DNA from: Hymenobacter volaticus | GTDB lineage: Bacteria > Bacteroidota > Bacteroidia > Cytophagales > Hymenobacteraceae | DNA: 64,000 bases | Assembly (NCBI RefSeq): GCF_022921055.1 | Contig: NZ_CP095061.1 | Span: 1,775,501 to 1,839,500, forward strand | Direction: 5' to 3' | Part shown: in pieces, positions 17,613 to 25,129 of the stretch | Layout: the number at the start of each line of letters is the position of its first letter | How positions within the stretch are numbered: position 1 is the first letter of the stretch | Notes under the pieces: generated by a model | The model's database searches: none | The model's input: only the letters and a program-made list of their open reading frames with translations | What the model was told of the DNA's origin: nothing | Translations under genes and position numbers: made by a program

Positions 17613-18203
17613 ACGTATATAGTTATAGTTAATAATCTAGCTCAATCGTACTAACATATACCTATTTGCCTTTAGGATACATAGCGTAGCTCTATAGCCC
17701 GATGGGGCATGGTAAGTTTTGCTCCAGTAGTGCAGCCAATACGTGGGTCTCTCGTATCCTAAGAAGAGCAATTGCCTAGACAAGCAGCGGTTACTTGCAG
17801 TGGAAATAAGTACTAGGTCGCGTACCCATTTGAGCTTTGGGTAGGCATGAGCTTCTACACTCCACGAAAGGATTGAAAGGCGAATTTTATGGTCTGGAGT
17901 TTCAGCGTAAAAACCCAGCGCAAGCAGGTCAAATCATCAGCTTTTATCCTTGCGCTGAAAAAAAAGCTTAAAAATTGAGACTGTACGCAAAGTAGTGTTG
18001 AAGGTTAGATAATTAATTGAATGTCAGTGCATTAATTGGTAGAAAAAATGCTAGATATAGGAGGGCTAATACATCGTATTGAAAGAAATATGTGGTTTTT
18101 TTCACAGGTTTTATATCAATTTCACAAGAACGTACGTAGAAGGGCTTCACAAACATCAGGTGCCTGTTCACCGTCCACCTCATCATCATCACACAAGACC
18201 CCT
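17613..18203. other. intergenic, AT-rich
   Basis: About 590 bases between the GGVxHNPP gene (minus) and a small lipoprotein gene (plus). It contains the inverted repeat listed at 17916-17957. No other gene is supported; a longer in-frame extension of the downstream ORF to 18036 is AT-rich and lacks a signal peptide at its start. Confidence 0.4.
17916..17957 (-). repeat. inverted repeat, possible minus-strand terminator or attenuator
   Basis: Arms CAGCGCAAG and CTTGCGCTG separated by 24 bases. Read on the minus strand the second arm is followed by GGTTTTTACG, so it could end transcription. No gene lies upstream of it on that strand. Confidence 0.4.
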
Positions 18204-18539
18204 ATGAAACAGACTAAGAATTCAGCCTGGACCATCCGTGTAGTTGCTCTTCTCTTCAGTGCCGGTGCGGCCCTTTCTTCTTGCACGAGCACCAGCACCG
18301 ATACTCCAGCCAGCTCCACTTCGGGTAGTGATACTGGAACGACTACAACAGGAACCAGCACTTCTGGCACCACCGACGGTACTTCTACCAGCGGCTCTAC
18401 TACCACCGGCACGACTACTTCCGGCACGACCTCGGGTGCTACTACTGGTACTACCTCCGGTACTACTTCGGGTAGCACTACGTCGGGCACAACTGGTACT
18501 ACCACTTCAGGTACTACTGGCGGTACTACTACTCGCTAA
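18204..18539 (+). CDS. small Thr/Ser/Gly-rich lipoprotein
   Basis: This 111-residue protein starts with a lipoprotein signal (MKQTKNSAWTIRVVALLFSA, lipobox LSSC). After the cysteine comes about 75 residues made almost only of Thr, Ser and Gly in irregular repeats of the type TTSGTTSG, with one run of TSTSTDTPAS. It is low-complexity, unstructured and highly hydroxylated, like a mucin-type stalk or an O-glycosylation target; the glycosylation idea is inference. I chose the ATG at 18204 because it begins the signal peptide; upstream codons are unlike coding sequence. A terminator follows 40 bases downstream. Confidence 0.65.
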   Translation: MKQTKNSAWTIRVVALLFSAGAALSSCTSTSTDTPASSTSGSDTGTTTTGTSTSGTTDGTSTSGSTTTGTTTSGTTSGATTGTTSGTTSGSTTSGTTGTTTSGTTGGTTTR

Positions 18540-18581
18540 TTACACTCCTACTCTGTGCCACATGGCATAGTTGCAAACGCA

Positions 18582-18620
18582 AAAAAGCCACCCATTCGCT
18601 AGGAATGGGTGGCTTTTTAT
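18582..18620 (+). terminator. intrinsic terminator
   Basis: Stem GCCACCCATTC / GAATGGGTGGC with a five-base loop, followed by TTTTTA, 43 bases after the lipoprotein stop. Confidence 0.85.
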
Positions 18621-18863
18621 TTAAAAGGATTTCTCACGCCGTCGGCTGAATGCTTGCTCTTTAAGTAAGAAACAAAATGGCTGTGGCTAGAACAATACTT
18701 CTCTATGCAATTCACAGACATGATTGCATGGAGAAGCATCATAAAAGCTTAATAGTGAGTGCGAAAACAGATAGAGCTGAACTTTCGTATGCACTCATTG
18801 CCTATGGGTTTATTTGACATAGGTAGTCATACTTTGATTCTCTCACAGTTTACATGTCATTCC

Positions 18864-19070
18864 ATGAAAAAGACACTGTTCACCGCCGCCCTTGCTGCTT
18901 TCCTAGTTGGTACTGTTGCCCCATCATTTGCTCAAACAGCTCCTGTACAAGGAGATACCACAAAGGTGAAGGCTAATGGCAAGAAAGAGAAGTTGAAAAC
19001 CACTGATGGCAAGGCCAAAATGAACAACAAAAAAGGCAAGGCTAAAGTGAAGGCAGATAAAGCCAGCTAA
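18864..19070 (+). CDS. small secreted Lys-rich protein
   Basis: This 68-residue protein has a signal peptide (MKKTLFTAALAAFLVGTVAP, cleavage near SFAQT) and a mature part of about 45 residues dominated by Lys, Gly and Ala (KANGKKEKLKTTDGKAKMNN and KGKAKVKADKAS). It is strongly basic and probably unstructured. It has a paralogue at 22385-22609 with the same layout: MKK[TS]LF start, FAQT or YAQT cleavage, QGDT[TA]KV and a Lys/Gly-rich tail. The function is unknown; binding to acidic surface polymers or nucleic acids is a guess from charge alone. The upstream in-frame ATG at 18759 would bury the signal peptide and is rejected. Confidence 0.65.
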   Translation: MKKTLFTAALAAFLVGTVAPSFAQTAPVQGDTTKVKANGKKEKLKTTDGKAKMNNKKGKAKVKADKAS

Positions 19071-19247
19071 GTAGCGGCATAATTGAATTAAGCTGAATAA
19101 CGTGGCGTGCGCCACCACAGAAAAGGTCATTTCGATGAGACACCACTGCCCTGTTTGGCGGGTGATGCGTTATCGGAATGGCCTTTACTCTTATGGTGTA
19201 CCGAGAGTGCAATGAGTAGCCGAAGCCGGTTGTGTGCTCAACTCGGT

Positions 19248-19290
19248 AAAACAAGAGCGGGTTGCCTTACTGGCAACCCGCTCTTGTTTT
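19248..19290. terminator. bidirectional intrinsic terminator
   Basis: A perfect 19-base stem (AAAACAAGAGCGGGTTGCC paired with its complement) with a TTACT loop and T-runs on both sides. It lies 35 bases beyond the prolyl oligopeptidase stop on the minus strand and also downstream of the Lys-rich gene. Confidence 0.9.
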
Positions 19291-19325
19291 AAGTTTAACC
19301 AGTAAATGATGCAGTCGAATGCTAG

Positions 19326-21449
19326 CTAGTTGGCTGCGTTGTAGGGCACACCCATGTTCTGGAACATGAATGCCCACTTATCGGTCTGTTCACTGATTAC
19401 TTGTGCAGTAGAGCGTCCGGCGCCATGACCGGCTTTCGTTTCGATGCGGATCAACACCGGGGCGGCGCCTTGCTGGGTTTCCTGGAGGCGCGAGGCGAAC
19501 TTAAACGAGTGTGCGGGCACTACCCGGTCGTCGTGGTCGGCGGTGGTGACGAGGGTGGCAGGGTAGTTGGCGGGCTTCAAGGCATGGTAGGGCGAGTACT
19601 TGTAGAGGTACTCGAACATCTCCTTGGAGTCCTGAGCGGTGCCGTAGTCGTAGGCCCAGCCGGCACCGGCCGTGAACTGGTTGTAGCGTAACATGTCCAT
19701 CACGCCCACGGCTGGGAAGGCCACTTTGAACAACTCCGGACGTTGCGCCATCACGGCGCCCACTAGCAAGCCGCCATTGGAGCCGCCCGAAATGGCGAGG
19801 TAGTCTTTGGAGGTGTAATTATTCTTGATCAAGTACTCGCCGGCGCCGATGAAGTCGTCGAACACGTTTTGCTTTTGCAACTTGGTGCCGGCTAGATGCC
19901 ACTTTTCGCCGTACTCACCGCCGCCGCGAAGGTTGGCTACAGCGTAGATGCCGCCGTTTTCAAGCAAGATAATATTGCTGGTACTGAAGCCAGGCGTCAT
20001 GCTGACGTTGAAGCCCCCGTAGGCATAGAGCAGCGTAGGATTTTTGCCGTTCAGCACCACGCCTTTCTTGTACGTGATAATCATGGGGATGCGGGTGCCA
20101 TCCTTGGAATTGTAGAACACCTGCTTGGACTCGTACTTAGCAGGGTCGAACTGCACGCCTGCCTTCTTGTACACCGTCGATTTGCCGGTGGCAATATCGT
20201 ATTTGAAGATGGTAGGCGGGTAGATGTAGGAGGTGAAAGTGTAGTAGGTTTCCTTTTCCTCTTTCTTGCCGCTGAAGCCACTGGCCGAGCCGATTGAGGG
20301 AAGTGCAATATCCCGCTCTTTTTTACCGGCCATGTCGTACTGCTCGATTACCGAAGTGGCGTCCTTGAGGTAGACGGCGAATATTTTGCCGCCAGCAGTG
20401 TTCACGTCCAGCACATTTTTAGTTTCTGGAATTAGGTTTTTCCAGTTGGTTGACGTTGGGGTAGCGGCGTCTACGGTTACTACGCGGTTGTTGGGCGCGT
20501 TGAGGTTGGTGAAAATATAGAGCTTGCTGCCCACGTTGTCGACCACTTGGTTGATGGTCTTCTCGTTGTCTACTACGGGCACAATAGCACTACCGGGCTT
20601 GCTCAAATCCTGGAGGTAAAGTTCGTTGCCGGTAGTGGTGTTGCGGGCCGAAATAACCAGAAAGCGCTGATCCTCCGTCACGGAGCCGTTGATGTAGCGG
20701 CGAGGAGTTTTTTCACCGCCAAACACAAGCACATCGGTGCTTTGAGGCGTACCTAGCTTGTGGTACATCAATTTGTGCAACTGAGTTTTGCCGGCCAATT
20801 TGCTGCCAGCCTTGGGCTTGTCGTAGCTGCTGTAGTAGAAACCTTCGTTGCCCTTCCACGCAGTACCCGAAAACTTTACATCCTTGAGCGTGTCACCCAC
20901 AATCGACTTGTCGGTGGTGCGCAGCACAATCACCTTGCGCCAATCCGAGCCACCTTCCGAAATCTGGTAGGCGGCTAAGCTGCCGTCTTTGGTGAAGTTG
21001 ATGCCAGCCAACGACGTAGTGCCGTCTTTCGAGAAGTTGTTGGGGTCTAGAAATACTTCGGGTGCGCCCGCGCCTAGCTGCCGATACAGCACCGACTGGC
21101 TTTGCAAACCCGTGTTCTTGCTGAAGTACGTGTATTTACCTTCCTTGAAGGGCGCGCCGTATTTCTCATAGTTCCACAGGGTTTCGAGGCGCTTGCGGAT
21201 GGCGTCACGGTACGGAATCTGGCTCAGATAATTCTGGGTTACTTTGTTTTCCTCCTGCACCCAACTTTTGGTGTCCGGGGCCTGGTCGTTTTCCAGCCAG
21301 CGGTAGGGGTCGGCTACCTTCGTTCCGAAATACGTGTTGGCGGTATCTACTTTCTTGGTTTGAGGGTAGGGCAGAGGCTTGATAACGGTTTGGCTATAGG
21401 CCTGTGCACCAGCCAGTAGCACCATACACGAGGTAAAAAGGCTTCTCAT
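19326..21449 (-). CDS. prolyl oligopeptidase family serine peptidase (S9A)
   Basis: This 707-residue protein has a signal peptide (cleavage near AQAYS), an N-terminal DPYRWLENDQAPDTKSWV segment typical of S9A, a seven-bladed propeller (about residues 80-430) and a C-terminal alpha/beta hydrolase. The nucleophile is Ser557 in SGGSNGGLLVGA. The Asp lies in TTADHDDRVVPAHSFKF and the His in ETKAGHGAG. The oxyanion region NLRGGGEYGEKWH is present. It cleaves after proline in short peptides, here probably in the periplasm. Length matches the family (about 700). It is monocistronic with a strong terminator. Confidence 0.95.
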   Translation of the reverse strand: MRSLFTSCMVLLAGAQAYSQTVIKPLPYPQTKKVDTANTYFGTKVADPYRWLENDQAPDTKSWVQEENKVTQNYLSQIPYRDAIRKRLETLWNYEKYGAPFKEGKYTYFSKNTGLQSQSVLYRQLGAGAPEVFLDPNNFSKDGTTSLAGINFTKDGSLAAYQISEGGSDWRKVIVLRTTDKSIVGDTLKDVKFSGTAWKGNEGFYYSSYDKPKAGSKLAGKTQLHKLMYHKLGTPQSTDVLVFGGEKTPRRYINGSVTEDQRFLVISARNTTTGNELYLQDLSKPGSAIVPVVDNEKTINQVVDNVGSKLYIFTNLNAPNNRVVTVDAATPTSTNWKNLIPETKNVLDVNTAGGKIFAVYLKDATSVIEQYDMAGKKERDIALPSIGSASGFSGKKEEKETYYTFTSYIYPPTIFKYDIATGKSTVYKKAGVQFDPAKYESKQVFYNSKDGTRIPMIITYKKGVVLNGKNPTLLYAYGGFNVSMTPGFSTSNIILLENGGIYAVANLRGGGEYGEKWHLAGTKLQKQNVFDDFIGAGEYLIKNNYTSKDYLAISGGSNGGLLVGAVMAQRPELFKVAFPAVGVMDMLRYNQFTAGAGWAYDYGTAQDSKEMFEYLYKYSPYHALKPANYPATLVTTADHDDRVVPAHSFKFASRLQETQQGAAPVLIRIETKAGHGAGRSTAQVISEQTDKWAFMFQNMGVPYNAAN

Positions 21450-21786
21450 AAAGGAACAGTTATGTGAGAGAGTGTCAGAAAAAGCAGCATGCGCTAGGAA
21501 AATAGCGGCTACGCTGTAGGTAATGTGTTGCTTGTTGGCTTAGCAACTCAAGCTCGGCGTTAGCGAAAAGGGCGAAGTACGGTATATAGCTGAATGAAAG
21601 AAGGTTGTGAGCTGATCTTTAGCTCTGAGTAGAAGGTAGTAGAAGAGAAAAGCTGAAAGCTAAATGAGTTGGAAACTTAGTGCTTCACATTTCTTTTCAA
21701 GCAATTTCAAGTACTAAGCAGGTTACTTTTTGAAAGATAGGGTATCAAGGTGATATCAATCCATAGAAAAACCTAACTCCTCTGCC
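21450..21786. other. intergenic, divergent promoter region
   Basis: About 337 bases between the peptidase (minus) and a small lipoprotein gene (plus). No further gene or hairpin is evident. Confidence 0.4.
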
Positions 21787-22056
21787 ATGAAATTCTCTGT
21801 TAAATCCCTACTCGTTCTTGCTGCTTTTGCTCCTTTCGCTTTGACTTCTTGCTCGGAAGCAACTAAAGAAAACGCTGAGGCAACTGCCGAAAGCGCTGCT
21901 ACGGATGCTGCCAACACCACCGAAAAAGCTGGCGACGCTGTAGAAAACGCTACCGATCAAGCCGCCAACGAAATGGCTCCTGAAGCTGGCGACACGGCCG
22001 TAGTTCGCGACCAACCAGCCGACAAAGCAGTGGAAGAGACTCCCGCTAAGCAGTAG
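21787..22056 (+). CDS. small Ala/Glu-rich lipoprotein
   Basis: This 89-residue protein has a lipoprotein signal (MKFSVKSLLVLAAFAPFALT, lipobox LTSC). The rest is a helical, Ala/Glu/Asp/Thr-rich region with repeats such as AEATAESAATDAANTTEKAG and DAVENATDQAANE, like YtxH or coiled-coil stress lipoproteins. It is probably anchored in a membrane and elongated. Function unknown. A terminator follows 19 bases after the stop. Confidence 0.65.
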   Translation: MKFSVKSLLVLAAFAPFALTSCSEATKENAEATAESAATDAANTTEKAGDAVENATDQAANEMAPEAGDTAVVRDQPADKAVEETPAKQ

Positions 22057-22074
22057 TTTAGCTCTACATAGCAA

Positions 22075-22115
22075 CGAAAAAGCCCCTCCAGATTGGTTCT
22101 GAAGGGGCTTTTTCG
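22075..22115 (+). terminator. intrinsic terminator
   Basis: Stem CGAAAAAGCCCCT / AGGGGCTTTTTCG, symmetrical, 19 bases after the small lipoprotein stop. Confidence 0.9.
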
Positions 22116-22384
22116 CGTTCAAGACTTTATTGAAGTTATCGAGCGGAAGGATAGTGTTGCACTCCATACCTCGTGCCTATTGCGTTATTCGCTACAGATA
22201 GGTTTGCTTATGCATCCGCAACAACTACCGATAAAGCTAAACCGAGCAGCGGTTCAGCTTATGCTTTCTTAGTCATGATTCTCACTGATCGGGATGCCAA
22301 CTTTGCTTGAAGCTGCGTAACTGAAAAAGCTACTACGCATGACAAGCGAAGGGCATGCATCTACTTCACGCTCACCTTCCTGCT

Positions 22385-22609
22385 ATGAAAAAGTCACTCT
22401 TTATCACATTCCTTTCTGCCTGCTTGCTCGGCATGGTGGCGCCTGCTTATGCCCAAACTACGCCAACCCAACCTACTTCCCAAGGCGACACGGCCAAGGT
22501 AAGGGAAAGGATGAAAAAAGATCAGAAGAAGTCAGCGGATGGTAAATACATGCTGAAGCCCAAGAAGGCGAAAGGCAAAACCAAGCAGCCCAAAGCCATT
22601 GGCGAGTAA
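22385..22609 (+). CDS. small secreted Lys-rich protein, paralogue of 18864-19070
   Basis: This 74-residue protein has a signal peptide (MKKSLFITFLSACLLGMVAP, cleavage near AYAQT) and a basic mature part with QGDTAKVRERMKKDQKKS and MLKPKKAKGKTKQPKAIGE. It matches the 68-residue protein at 18864-19070 in layout and in the QGDT-KV and Lys/Gly-rich segments, so the two form a small paralogous family separated by the peptidase and a lipoprotein gene. Function unknown. I start it at 22385 because the signal peptide begins there. Confidence 0.65.
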   Translation: MKKSLFITFLSACLLGMVAPAYAQTTPTQPTSQGDTAKVRERMKKDQKKSADGKYMLKPKKAKGKTKQPKAIGE

Positions 22610-22635
22610 TAAGCAACTGCGAAAGAAGGCTTCCG

Positions 22636-22668
22636 CAAAACCCCTCCGCCAGCGAGGGGTTTGTTTTT
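22636..22668 (+). terminator. intrinsic terminator
   Basis: Stem AAACCCCTC / GAGGGGTTT followed by GTTTTTA, about 27 bases after the Lys-rich gene stop. Confidence 0.8.
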
Positions 22669-23154
22669 ATACGGCTCCTTGCAAGTTAACGCGGCCATGC
22701 AAGGGCACGTTGAGCAAGCGAAACTGTGTATCAGTTGATTCACTAGCGTGTGTCGTCGTGAGTGAAGAATATACGGTTGTATGTACCGGGCGCGTAGGTG
22801 AGTTGGTGGCCTTATGCCAAGGCGAGGTGCATTAAACGCAAGGGTAGGAGCCCAGAGAAGAAATTGTAAGCTAAACTCTGATTATCAGAATATAGTGGGT
22901 GCAGTAAGTCATTTGCGCTTACGTGGTGGTTGCCAAAAACTTGACTGCATAGTATGCCGTATCGAAGCTAAACAGTTTCGACGGATCGAAGTAGCAGGGC
23001 GGCTCGGGTGGTTTGTTTGGTGTTCCGCGAAACCACTGCTCGACTAGTAGGTTGTTTCTGCATCAGACAGACCAAGCAGCTATAGGCTTTGTGGTCAGGC
23101 TTCGGGTCGTGGATGCACGGCTGCTCTCAACTTCAACATTTCACTTCCTGCTTT
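22669..23154. other. intergenic upstream of the molybdenum hydroxylase operon
   Basis: About 485 bases with no supported gene. Short open frames here have no recognisable features. It should hold the operon promoter, but no clear box or operator is seen. Confidence 0.4.
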
Positions 23155-23793
23155 ATGTCAACTTCTCTTACTCCTGACGATTCCCCCGGCGGGCCATCTG
23201 GTATCCGACCCGATGACGGCTCACGTCGGTCCTTCATGAAGCAGGCCGGTGGTATTCTGGGGCTGGCTCTCACGCCGCCGTTAGTTAGCCAAGCCGAACG
23301 CCTGACAGCTTACTCGAAAACCGTTGAGGGCGTATCGGAAATGACATTGCGCGTGAACGGCACTACCCGCACGCTACGCGCCGAGCCCCGCGTGACGCTG
23401 CTCGATGCCCTGCGCGAAAACCTGAACCTGACCGGCAGCAAAAAAGGCTGCGACCATGGCCAGTGCGGCGCCTGCACCGTACTAGTCGATGGCCGCCGTA
23501 TCAACAGCTGCCTTACGTTGGCCGTCATGAACCAGGGCAAGGAAATTACAACCATCGAAGGCTTGGCTAAAGGGGAAGAGTTGCACCCCATGCAAGCCGC
23601 CTTCGTGAAGCACGACGGCTTCCAGTGCGGCTACTGCACGCCGGGTCAAATAATGTCGGGCGTGGCGTGCGTGAAAGAAGGCCACGCCACCAACGATGCG
23701 CAAACTCGGGAGTGGATGAGCGGCAACCTCTGCCGCTGTGGTGCTTACCCCAACATTGTAGCCGCCGTGCGTGAAGTGGCAGGAAAGGTATAG
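23155..23793 (+). CDS. paoA: 2Fe-2S subunit of a molybdenum hydroxylase (PaoA/YagT type), Tat-exported
   Basis: This 212-residue small subunit of a xanthine-oxidase-type enzyme has a twin-arginine signal (GSRRSFMKQAGGILGLALTP). A plant-type ferredoxin domain follows (KKGCDHGQCGACTVLVDG and INSC), then a four-helix 2Fe-2S domain (FQCGYCTPGQIM and GNLCRCGAYPNI). All eight cluster cysteines are present. It passes electrons from the Mo centre to FAD. The Tat signal indicates folded export of the whole complex to the periplasm, as with E. coli PaoABC, which oxidises aromatic aldehydes. I chose the ATG at 23155 so that the Tat motif sits about residue 22. First gene of the operon. Confidence 0.9.
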   Translation: MSTSLTPDDSPGGPSGIRPDDGSRRSFMKQAGGILGLALTPPLVSQAERLTAYSKTVEGVSEMTLRVNGTTRTLRAEPRVTLLDALRENLNLTGSKKGCDHGQCGACTVLVDGRRINSCLTLAVMNQGKEITTIEGLAKGEELHPMQAAFVKHDGFQCGYCTPGQIMSGVACVKEGHATNDAQTREWMSGNLCRCGAYPNIVAAVREVAGKV

Positions 23794-23848
23794 AAAGCTT
23801 AGATCCGAGAAGTTAAGACCGCATACTGACGTTGCCACACCATTAGCC

Positions 23849-23946
23849 CGTCATGCTGAGCGCAGTCGAAGCATCTCGCTAGAGTGGTAACTTTTACTCT
23901 GGCATCAGCACGCGAGATGCTTCGGCTCCGCTGCGCTCAGCATGAC
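23849..23946. repeat. palindromic intergenic repeat (REP-like)
   Basis: Two inverted arms: CGTCATGCTGAGCGCAGTCG...AAGCATCTCGC and its complement ending GCGCTCAGCATGAC, about 35 bases apart. The same core occurs at 27539-27622 and 51211-51363. It lies between the small and FAD subunit genes of the Mo-hydroxylase operon. Confidence 0.8.
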
Positions 23947-24084
23947 AATGTCTCTACAACGTCAGCACGCCAGCTGCTTTGGCACGCGGATGCCGGATCA
24001 AGCTGGACAGTGCCTTCTTCAACCTCAGTATGCGGGAAAATCCAACCTCACTTCGCATGACGGTATCGTATACCTACAAATCCA

Positions 24085-25065
24085 ATGAACAACTTTAGCT
24101 ATACCACGGCCACCACGGCCAAAGAAGCCACCGGAGTGCGCAAAGACAGCGCGCAGGCGGCTTTCATAGCCGGCGGCACCACGCTGCTCGACTTAATGAA
24201 GCTCAACGTCGAGCAACATCCGCAGCTGGTAGATATCAATATGCTGCCCTTTAAAGGCATCAGCGAAACCGCCGACGGTTTGCGCATCGGGGCGTTGGAG
24301 CGCATGAGTGATGTAGGCGAAAACCAGTTGGTGGTGCAGCAGTATCCGGCTATTTCCGAGGCGCTGTTGCTTAGTGCCTCGCCTCAGCTGCGCAACATGG
24401 CCAGTATTGGCGGCAACCTGATGCAGCGTACCCGTTGCACATACTTCCGCGATACGGCCTTTCCCTGCAACAAGCGCAACCCCGGCTCCGGCTGCCCCGC
24501 CCAAACCGGCGACAACCGCGGCCTCGCTATTTTGGGCGGCAGCTCGGCTTGCATTGCCACTAATCCCGGCGATATGGCTGTGGCCTTGGTAGCGCTAGAT
24601 GCGGTAGTAACGCTTGAAAACAGCAAAGGCAAGCAGCGCCGCGTGCCGCTACTCGATTTTCACCTGCTCCCCGGTACCACACCTCAGCGCGAAACCATTC
24701 TGGAGGCCGACGAGCTGATTGTGGCAGTTACGGTACCGGCTGCGGCGCACGCGCGCAAATCGCACTACGTGAAGGTGCGCGACCGAGCCTCTTATGCTTT
24801 TGCGCTGGTATCGGCAGCTGTGGGCCTCGATGTGCAAGGCGGCCAGATTCAGTCGGCGCGGATTGCCATGGGCAGCGTTGGAACCAAGCCTTGGCGTGCC
24901 CTCGAAGCGGAAAAACTGCTGGTGGGTAAGCCTGCTACGGAAGCCAGCTTCCGGGCCGCGGCGGCCGTTGCTGTGCGGGGCGCTGCTCCACGGGAGCACA
25001 ACCGCTTCAAGGTGGAAATGGCGCAGAAAACCATAGTCCGGGCATTGCAAGAAATAACGGCCTAA
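24085..25065 (+). CDS. paoB: FAD-binding subunit of the molybdenum hydroxylase (PaoB/YagS type)
   Basis: This 326-residue subunit starts MNNFSYTTATTAKEATG and has the PCMH-type FAD-binding motif AAFIAGGTTLLDLMKLNVE (about residues 25-43). It also has ASPQLRNMASIGGNLMQRTRC, whose GGN contacts FAD phosphates. The four-cysteine pattern RCTYFRD...PCNK..PGSGCPA (about residues 112-132) matches the extra 4Fe-4S cluster of PaoB-type subunits, though I did not verify spacing. A C-terminal CO-dehydrogenase flavoprotein domain follows. It starts 291 bases after the small subunit with a palindromic repeat between, so cotranscription is likely but not certain. It has no signal peptide, consistent with export with PaoA. 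Confidence 0.9.
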   Translation: MNNFSYTTATTAKEATGVRKDSAQAAFIAGGTTLLDLMKLNVEQHPQLVDINMLPFKGISETADGLRIGALERMSDVGENQLVVQQYPAISEALLLSASPQLRNMASIGGNLMQRTRCTYFRDTAFPCNKRNPGSGCPAQTGDNRGLAILGGSSACIATNPGDMAVALVALDAVVTLENSKGKQRRVPLLDFHLLPGTTPQRETILEADELIVAVTVPAAAHARKSHYVKVRDRASYAFALVSAAVGLDVQGGQIQSARIAMGSVGTKPWRALEAEKLLVGKPATEASFRAAAAVAVRGAAPREHNRFKVEMAQKTIVRALQEITA

Positions 25066-25129
25066 CCATCACGCAGGCACTGGGTTGCAGCTTGGTGCTT
25101 GATCCCACTCACGAGTTAGCATTACGCTC

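Noticed and set aside
18036..18203. N-terminal extension of the Thr-rich lipoprotein
   Set aside because: The extension is AT-rich, has no coding look and would bury the lipobox.
22599..23047. Two short overlapping frames before the Mo-hydroxylase operon
   Set aside because: They begin inside the preceding gene or its terminator, and have neither coding bias nor a start context.
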